Positions 24,418 to 28,142 of a stretch of DNA of 28,142 nucleotides are shown here, one piece after another (the stretch's first letter is position 1; the number at the start of each line of letters is the position of its first letter). The position numbers and the translations under genes were made by a program. Source of the DNA: an uncultured Erysipelotrichaceae bacterium (GTDB taxonomy: Bacteria; Bacillota_I; Bacilli_A; Erysipelotrichales; Erysipelotrichaceae); assembly GCA_934675465.1 (NCBI GenBank), contig CAKUQM010000024.1, forward strand, positions 1 through 28,142, given 5' to 3'. The notes under the pieces are model-generated. The model ran no database searches. It was not told where the DNA came from and saw nothing but the letters and a program-made list of their open reading frames with translations.

Positions 24418-25356
24418 TCAAAGTTGATATCTTGATATCCTTATCCAATTATTTGAAAAACCCATTAGATCCAATAGTTCTTCCCTAGAGACATGATGGT
24501 TTAGTTTAACAACATTTTCAATCTCCATAATTAGTTTTCTTTTAAAAGTTAAGAAGTCACCATTTGGCAAAAGATACCTAAATACAATTACTACCGCAAA
24601 TAAATCTTGTTTCCCTTTTATATATTGATTGCCCTTATTAGGAAGTTTTAATTTTTCGTGTAATGATGTATCAGAAATAGAATCCACGGTTTTGTAAGAA
24701 AACAAACATTCGCCATGTGCACAAACATTCCTATATTTTGTTAGTACAGATAAAAAACTATCCATTTGATTTTGGTTTATATTATTGAAATGTTTACAAA
24801 TTCTAGATTTAATTGATTGAGGTAATACAGTAAACATTTTGGATAAACTACCAAAAGTAAGAACATTAGTAGTTACCCAAAGTGGCAAATTGCCATAGGT
24901 ATCTCGATAATAATTTATATAGTTATAATCTGTTGTATTGGTGGTTTTTTCTAGTATTACAACTAATTTGTTAATAACATTTTTATATTTTCTAGCTTTA
25001 TTATAATTGTTAACGTTAAGATACTCATCTTGAGAAATTCCATAACATTCAACAAAATAATAAGAAATCAACGTCCTTAAATGTCTTTCAATTCGTAACA
25101 GATATCTCAAAAATAATTCTCTAAGTTTTTCATCAAAATAATAAAGATTAACTATTTCATCAAAAGTAGTTTCAGTTTTATAAATATTTGAATTTTGTTT
25201 CCTAAATAAATGTTTATAGCCTTCCATTAATGGAAAATACCCAATTCTAGATAAGATATCTTTAGCATTTTCTTTATCCACCACAGTAATATGTTTATGG
25301 TTTATTATTAAATCAACTTGTTCATCAAAAGTAACAAATTTCTTTTGTTCTTTCAA
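24418..25356 (-). CDS. Abi family protein (Abi_2/AbiD-AbiF type, HEPN fold)
   Basis: Protein of 312 aa from a TTG start at 25356 with GGAG 6 nt upstream. The frame stays open to 25419, but that extension is the terminator and loop sequence of a structured RNA, so I reject it. The Abi_2 blocks are FDEQVDLIINHKHI, ILSRIGYFPLMEGYKHLF, TTFDEIVNLYYFDEKLRELFLRYLLRIERHLRTLISYYF and LPLWVTTNVLTFGSLSKMF. The HEPN RNase motif is R209-NVCA-H214 (R-x4-H in YRNVCAHGE). Related proteins cause abortive infection of phage-attacked cells, presumably by cutting RNA. It is a lone accessory gene between core genes, with decayed DNA upstream. Its expression requires readthrough of the terminator at 25402-25370. 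Confidence 0.88.
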   Translation of the reverse strand: MKEQKKFVTFDEQVDLIINHKHITVVDKENAKDILSRIGYFPLMEGYKHLFRKQNSNIYKTETTFDEIVNLYYFDEKLRELFLRYLLRIERHLRTLISYYFVECYGISQDEYLNVNNYNKARKYKNVINKLVVILEKTTNTTDYNYINYYRDTYGNLPLWVTTNVLTFGSLSKMFTVLPQSIKSRICKHFNNINQNQMDSFLSVLTKYRNVCAHGECLFSYKTVDSISDTSLHEKLKLPNKGNQYIKGKQDLFAVVIVFRYLLPNGDFLTFKRKLIMEIENVVKLNHHVSREELLDLMGFSNNWIRISRYQL

Positions 25357-25369
25357 ATCATTCTCCAAC

Positions 25370-25402
25370 AAAAAAAGAGGGAGAAACCTTAGGCTCTCCC
25401 CC
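25370..25402 (-). terminator. Intrinsic terminator between the structured RNA and the Abi gene
   Basis: GGGAGA (25400-25395) pairs with TCTCCC (25384-25379), extendable by a G-U and a G-C pair, around the loop GCCTAAGGTT. TTTTTTT (25376-25370) follows. The Abi ribosome binding site begins only 2 nt later. Confidence 0.9.
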
Positions 25403-25439
25403 GCCTGTAGGCTTCGCAAGTTTCTACAGAACGATCACT
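25370..25439 (-). ncRNA. About 70-nt structured RNA upstream of the Abi gene (candidate RNA antitoxin or attenuator)
   Basis: A strong promoter places +1 near 25439 and a strong terminator ends the RNA at 25370. In between, CTGTAG (25429-25424) pairs perfectly with CTACAG (25410-25405), enclosing AAACTTGCGAAGC, in which CTT/AAG can close a GCG triloop. The terminator hairpin follows after three nucleotides. AAAC (25423-25420) in the first loop can pair with GTTT (25387-25384) at the edge of the second, giving a possible pseudoknot. No ORF or ribosome binding site is inside. The layout of promoter, small RNA, terminator and HEPN gene parallels type III toxin-antitoxin loci such as ToxIN/AbiQ, but without tandem repeats. 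I recall that structured RNAs have been linked to Abi genes, which I cannot verify here. Confidence 0.7.
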
Positions 25440-25445
25440 AAAGAT

Positions 25446-25474
25446 AGTCTAAAGTATTTAATACTGTTTGTCAA
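25446..25474 (-). promoter_or_regulatory. Promoter of the Abi-associated RNA
   Basis: A perfect TTGACA (25474-25469), a 17-nt spacer, and TAGACT (25451-25446, 4 of 6). The predicted start near 25439 falls just before the first hairpin. Confidence 0.7.
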
Positions 25475-25583
25475 ATTATTAAAATCTTTGTGTTAACATA
25501 GCTTAATTTAATATTCTCTATATCCACTACATCAACTTTTTCCAAGCAATTCTATCATGTCAAGAATATAAATCGCACGCTAA

Positions 25584-25754
25584 CTATTTTTTGTCGTTAT
25601 AAGCTTCAACTCCTAAAAGAGTTCGAATCTCATCTAAATCTGTTAACAATGGAGCAATTGATGATTTAATTTATTTTTTTGCATCTATAAGTATTTGGAC
25701 TTCTTTTGGATCACTCAATACGATATTTGCAAAAAACTTTCCATTGCCATTCAT
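25584..25754 (-). pseudogene. Remnant of a small gene interrupted by an in-frame TAA
   Basis: After AAGGA and an ATG at 25754, 27 codons read MNGNGKFFANIVLSDPKEVQ and on to a TAA at 25673-25671. The same frame continues for 28 more codons (SSIAPLLTDLDEIRTLLGVE...) to a TAG at 25584. Both halves have coding-like composition, so a ~55-residue protein with one nonsense change is the simplest reading. No family was recognised. The stop lies in an A-rich run (AAAAAAATAAATT). Alternatively the 27-codon ORF alone is functional. Confidence 0.45.
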
Positions 25755-25788
25755 TTGTCCTTTTTTCTAAGTTAAATATACAATAAAC

Positions 25789-25805
25789 GTATTAAAAATT
25801 AATAC
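25789..25805. repeat. Short perfect inverted repeat
   Basis: GTATTAA-AAA-TTAATAC, 7-bp arms, 35 nt upstream of the broken small ORF. It may be an operator remnant or chance in AT-rich DNA. Confidence 0.35.
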
Positions 25806-25906
25806 TCAACAAACTTGACATAAAAATGCCACATCATCCACTATCAATCATTAAACAATGCATAAATCATCTAAACGACATCCGTTATTATCCCTGCTAT
25901 ACTTCT

Positions 25907-25987
25907 TTAATTATCAATCACAATAAGAACTAGCATTTCTATCTTTAACAAAAAACAATTATTTAAGATGTCGTCATCTCCTTTCAT
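25907..25987 (-). pseudogene. 26-codon ORF behind the comEA-like promoter; possible pilin-gene remnant
   Basis: The ATG at 25987 sits exactly where the comEA GTG sits relative to the shared upstream motif. The peptide begins MKGDDDILNN and contains FLLKIEMLVLIVI, which resembles the prepilin cleavage/methylation segment (F-T-L-I-E-M-L-V-V-L-V-I) with one extra Lys before the Ile-Glu. The leader lacks the usual Gly at -1 and is acidic, and the frame stops after Asp-Asn. It could be a decayed pseudopilin gene of the competence regulon, or a short peptide gene in its own right. The prepilin resemblance is weak evidence by itself. Confidence 0.3.
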
Positions 25988-26020
25988 AATATAGTTGCCG
26001 ATAAATGATAAAATTCCTAC
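25988..26020 (-). promoter_or_regulatory. Second copy of the comEA upstream motif
   Basis: GTAGGAATTTTA, 9 nt, GGCAA, one base, TATATT, then ATG. Over 36 aligned bases including the start codon, 28 match the comEA site at 5538-5503 with no gaps. Like that site it follows an intrinsic terminator, here by about 10 nt. Confidence 0.55.
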
Positions 26021-26030
26021 CCTAAATATT

Positions 26031-26055
26031 AAAAATTGAGTACTTAAGCACTCAA
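26031..26055 (-). terminator. Terminator after the GH13 gene
   Basis: ATTGAGTGCTTAAGTACTCAAT folds into an 8-bp stem (one G-U) closed by TTAA, and is followed by TTTTTAA on the minus strand. It starts directly after the stop codon. Confidence 0.8.
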
Positions 26056-27327
26056 TCATTTAACTCTCACAAACAATGGTAAACAAGAAGAATCTACTTT
26101 AGTATTTGTGATTACAACTTCCTTATCATCAATCAAATTAATATAAGTTCCATCATTTAATTCAGTCTTCATTTCATCTTTTAAGTCCAAGACATTATAG
26201 ATACCATAATATTCTTCTTTTTCACTACATAAGGTCACATCAAAATAATCTTCATGTTCTCCTACATGACAATATGTTTCATCTTTAAAGATATCTAATT
26301 TTCTTAAAGAATTAAGTTTCTTAATTAGTTCAACATAAGTTTCATCATAATTAGACCAATCTAGCATATCCTTATCAAATAAAGTTGGCTTATGTTCGCA
26401 CCACGCTTCCTGTCCTGCATAGACAAAAGGAACACCTCTTTGTAGATAAATGAAAGCTAAATAATTTAATACTTTATTCTTATTCTTCTTTAATAAAGTA
26501 TAGATTCTTTCATTATCATGATTCTCTAGATATTTAACTTTTAGATTATTTAATTTAAACTCAGAATTTTGATAATTAATCATTCTGGCCAACATATTTA
26601 AATTCTTTTCATTAATAAAGGCATCATTAATAAAAGACTTAATATCATAGCTATACAACATATCAAAGGCTTCAAATAATTCGTAGTCAGTAAAGGCTTT
26701 AAAGCTAAGTTTTCTAATCGCCTCGATGAATTCAAATTCAACACTTTCACCAAGCCATACAAAGTCTTTATTAATCTTACTTATAGCTTCTTTTGCCTCT
26801 AACCAAAAGTCAGATGGAACAAGGGATGCAACATCACATCTAAAACCATCAACACCCTTATTAGCCCAAAATGACAACATCTTAATCATTTCTTCTCTTA
26901 AAGCTTTATTATCATAATTAAAGTCAATGACATCAGTCCAATCAGCTACACGATTGCCAAAATTGCCTTCATTATTTCGATAATAGAATTCAGGATTAGT
27001 CAAAGTAAAAACACAATCAGGAGAACTATGGTTAATGACAATATCAATCATTATCTTTAGATTATTATTGTGGCACTCTTTAACTAAATCATCAAAATCT
27101 TCCATATCACCATATTCTTCATTGATTTTATAATAATCACTAATGGCATAAGGTGAACCTAAAGTACCCTTTCTATTAACCTTACCAATCGGATGAATAG
27201 GACATAGATATAAATATTCAAAGCCCATATCGCTTATTCTTTTAATATCGTTAATTAAATCTTTAAACTTACCTTCACCCTTATAATTTCTGATAAATAC
27301 TTGATAAATACTACTGTTTCTTAACAT
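26056..27327 (-). CDS. Alpha-amylase family glycoside hydrolase (GH13)
   Basis: Cytoplasmic enzyme of 423 aa from the ATG at 27327 (GAGG at 7 nt). An upstream in-frame ATG at 27366 lies inside the terminator of the previous gene and is rejected. The (beta/alpha)8 barrel starts SIYQVFIRNYKGEG. The conserved GH13 regions are IMIDIVINHSS (I), GVDGFRCDVA with nucleophile D165 (II), FVWLGE with acid/base E194 (III) and YLENHDNER with D271 (IV). A small C-terminal beta domain ends LPLFVRVK. No signal peptide is present, so it acts on internalised or stored alpha-glucans or maltodextrins. Exact specificity (alpha-amylase, oligo-1,6-glucosidase or cyclomaltodextrinase) cannot be told. It forms a single-gene unit between two terminators. 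Confidence 0.92.
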   Translation of the reverse strand: MLRNSSIYQVFIRNYKGEGKFKDLINDIKRISDMGFEYLYLCPIHPIGKVNRKGTLGSPYAISDYYKINEEYGDMEDFDDLVKECHNNNLKIMIDIVINHSSPDCVFTLTNPEFYYRNNEGNFGNRVADWTDVIDFNYDNKALREEMIKMLSFWANKGVDGFRCDVASLVPSDFWLEAKEAISKINKDFVWLGESVEFEFIEAIRKLSFKAFTDYELFEAFDMLYSYDIKSFINDAFINEKNLNMLARMINYQNSEFKLNNLKVKYLENHDNERIYTLLKKNKNKVLNYLAFIYLQRGVPFVYAGQEAWCEHKPTLFDKDMLDWSNYDETYVELIKKLNSLRKLDIFKDETYCHVGEHEDYFDVTLCSEKEEYYGIYNVLDLKDEMKTELNDGTYINLIDDKEVVITNTKVDSSCLPLFVRVK

Positions 27328-27349
27328 AAAATTTCCTCTATCTTTAATT

Positions 27350-27384
27350 AAAAAAGTTGTACACATTAAAATACATACAACTTT
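27350..27384 (-). terminator. Terminator after the IMP dehydrogenase gene
   Basis: AAAGTTGTA (27384-27376) and TACAACTTT (27361-27353) form a 9-bp stem with a 14-nt loop, running into six U residues. It overlaps the spurious 13-codon upstream extension of the GH13 frame. Confidence 0.8.
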
Positions 27385-27400
27385 AACATCTTATTTATTC

Positions 27401-28142
27401 TTAAAAGTTACCTTGGCCATTAGAGTTCTTCTTAACCACAACGTCATGAGCACCACCCTCAACAATAGAAGTGCTTGATACAAGAGTTAAGCGAGCCTTA
27501 TCTCTAAATTCAGTTAAGTTATTAGCACCACAGTTAGACATAGTTGACTTAATCTTAGCAGTAGTAACCCTAACATTATCTCTTAAATAACCGGCATAAG
27601 GTACATAAGAGTCAACACCTTCTTCAAAAGACATACCAGACTTTTGACCAACATCATATCTTTGCCAGTTTCTAGCACGATTTGAACCTTCACCCCAATA
27701 TTCCTTATAGTAAGAACCATTTAACATAATCTTATTAGTTGGAGATTCTTCAAAACGAGAGAAGTATCTGCCTAACATTACAAAGTCAGCACCCATCGCA
27801 AGAGCTAACGAAATATGATGGTCATAAACGATACCACCATCTGAACATATTGGTACATAAATACCAGTTTCTTCAAAGTATGCATCTCTTGCCTTAGCAA
27901 CCTCAATTACAGCTGTGGCTTGGCCTCTACCGATACCCTTAGTTTCTCTTGTGATACAGATAGAACCACCACCGATACCAATCTTAATGAAGTCAGCACC
28001 TGCATCAGCTAAGAAACGGAAACCATCTTCATCAACAATATTACCAGCACCAACTTTAACTCTACCATCATACTTTTCATGAATCCAAGCGATCGTATCC
28101 TTTTGGTATTCAGTAAAACCTTCTGAAGAGTCAATACATAAT
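27401..28142 (-). CDS. guaB: IMP dehydrogenase (5' part outside window)
   Basis: The minus-strand frame is open from the window edge to a stop at 27401, giving 246 C-terminal residues. The enzyme oxidises IMP to XMP, the committed step of GMP synthesis. The barrel half shows KVGAGNIVDEDGFRFLADAGAD and the catalytic-loop motif GIGGGSICITRE with the active-site Cys (the commonest form is GPGSICTTR). Then come VPICSDGGIVYDHHISLALAMGAD, FVMLGRYFSRFEESP and the flap NGSYYKEYWGEGS...NWQRYD. The Asp of SDGG and the Arg-Tyr of the flap are those expected. An internal ATG at 27796 is only a methionine within the barrel, not a start. GMP reductase is less likely because of the flap and GEGS segment. 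Confidence 0.88.
   Translation of the reverse strand, partial: LCIDSSEGFTEYQKDTIAWIHEKYDGRVKVGAGNIVDEDGFRFLADAGADFIKIGIGGGSICITRETKGIGRGQATAVIEVAKARDAYFEETGIYVPICSDGGIVYDHHISLALAMGADFVMLGRYFSRFEESPTNKIMLNGSYYKEYWGEGSNRARNWQRYDVGQKSGMSFEEGVDSYVPYAGYLRDNVRVTTAKIKSTMSNCGANNLTEFRDKARLTLVSSTSIVEGGAHDVVVKKNSNGQGNF

Larger units (their letters stand above)
25357..26055. other. 699-bp stretch without an intact gene: Abi RNA unit plus decayed fragments
   Basis: Reading on the minus strand from 26055 the order is as follows. First come the GH13 terminator, a comEA-like promoter motif, a 26-codon ORF with a prepilin-like patch and a short palindrome (25805-25789). Next are a broken ~55-codon ORF and a further 24-codon coding-like remnant (25555-25484, containing VDVVDIENIKLSYVN). 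Last is the Abi RNA promoter and RNA. All remnants share one orientation. I find no tRNA, CRISPR repeat, transposase or IS end. Confidence 0.6.

Noticed and set aside
25357..25419. 21-residue N-terminal extension of the Abi protein from a TTG at 25419
   Set aside because: The extension is encoded by the structured RNA and its terminator. The TTG at 25356 has GGAG at 6 nt, whereas 25419 has no ribosome binding site.
25608..25630. GAGTTCGAATCTC looks like a tRNA T-psi-C arm (possible tRNA fragment or attachment site)
   Set aside because: The stem is only 3 bp, no matching acceptor or anticodon arm lies at the right distance on either strand, and the bases fall inside the broken ORF.
25814..25930. 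Plus-strand TTGACA followed by a 35-codon ORF (MPHHPLSIIK...)
   Set aside because: No -10 at a workable distance, the ATG would lie between the promoter elements, there is no ribosome binding site, and the peptide is opposite to all neighbouring remnants.
27328..27366. Longer GH13 start at 27366
   Set aside because: The extra codons coincide with the terminator hairpin of the preceding gene. The ATG at 27327 has GAGG upstream and matches the family start.
27401..27796. A separate 131-aa gene starting at the ATG at 27796
   Set aside because: The frame continues upstream to the window edge with clear IMP dehydrogenase sequence. The Met is internal.
1..28142. CRISPR arrays, insertion sequences, integrases, TGA recoding
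   Set aside because: No regularly spaced repeats, transposase or integrase motifs were seen. TGA acts as a stop (recD2), so a Mollicutes-type code is unlikely.

Overview
The window is AT-rich, uses standard bacterial stop codons (TGA is a stop; Trp is TGG), and carries Firmicutes-type housekeeping genes (IreB, Spx, RNase HIII, MutS2, CvpA, RecD2, YitT, T-box leaders). The mix of very low GC, a PilB-type competence locus and this synteny suggests a member of the Erysipelotrichia or a nearby low-GC Firmicute. That placement is inference.

Layout, left to right. (1) 1-5538: a DNA-uptake locus on the minus strand, reading comEA, comEC, a SARP/BTAD-type regulator, pilB and a cut-off pilC. (2) 5541-15571: a minus-strand housekeeping block. 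Read in transcription order it is spx, mnmA, recD2, [T-box] alaS, a CmpB-like membrane protein, ireB, DUF1292, mltG, udk, greA. It resembles the Bacillus alaS-yrzL-yrrK-yrzB-mltG...udk-greA order, but ruvX (yrrK) is missing and a nested palindrome sits in its place. (3) 15572-16810: trpS on the plus strand, with its own promoter and T-box. (4) 16834-23479: minus-strand cvpA, mutS2, uvrC, a 54-aa membrane peptide, rmuC and a YitT-family gene, all overlapping or nearly so. rnhC (23524-24372) is divergent from cvpA. (5) 24371-26055: an accessory island. It holds an Abi_2/HEPN gene preceded by a short, strongly structured RNA with its own promoter and terminator, then about 600 bp of decayed minus-strand gene fragments. 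(6) 26056-28142: a GH13 alpha-amylase-family enzyme and the 3' part of an IMP dehydrogenase.

Three things stand out. First, the Abi gene's natural start is a TTG at 25356, just after an intrinsic terminator. The longer open frame runs back through a separate structured RNA, so this looks like an RNA-controlled HEPN toxin or anti-phage unit. Second, the 36-bp region ending at the comEA start codon (GTAGGAATTTTA-N9-GGCAA-N-TATAT) recurs with identical spacing at 26020-25985, 28 of 36 bases the same. There it sits in front of a 26-codon ORF with a faint prepilin-like stretch, which suggests a dedicated competence promoter, perhaps for an alternative sigma factor. Third, at least four transcription-unit heads (the BTAD regulator, spx, cvpA, rnhC), and comEA by analogy, have a -10 element ending exactly 6 nt before the start codon and no Shine-Dalgarno. 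This points to routine leaderless initiation, whereas genes inside operons mostly have good ribosome binding sites.
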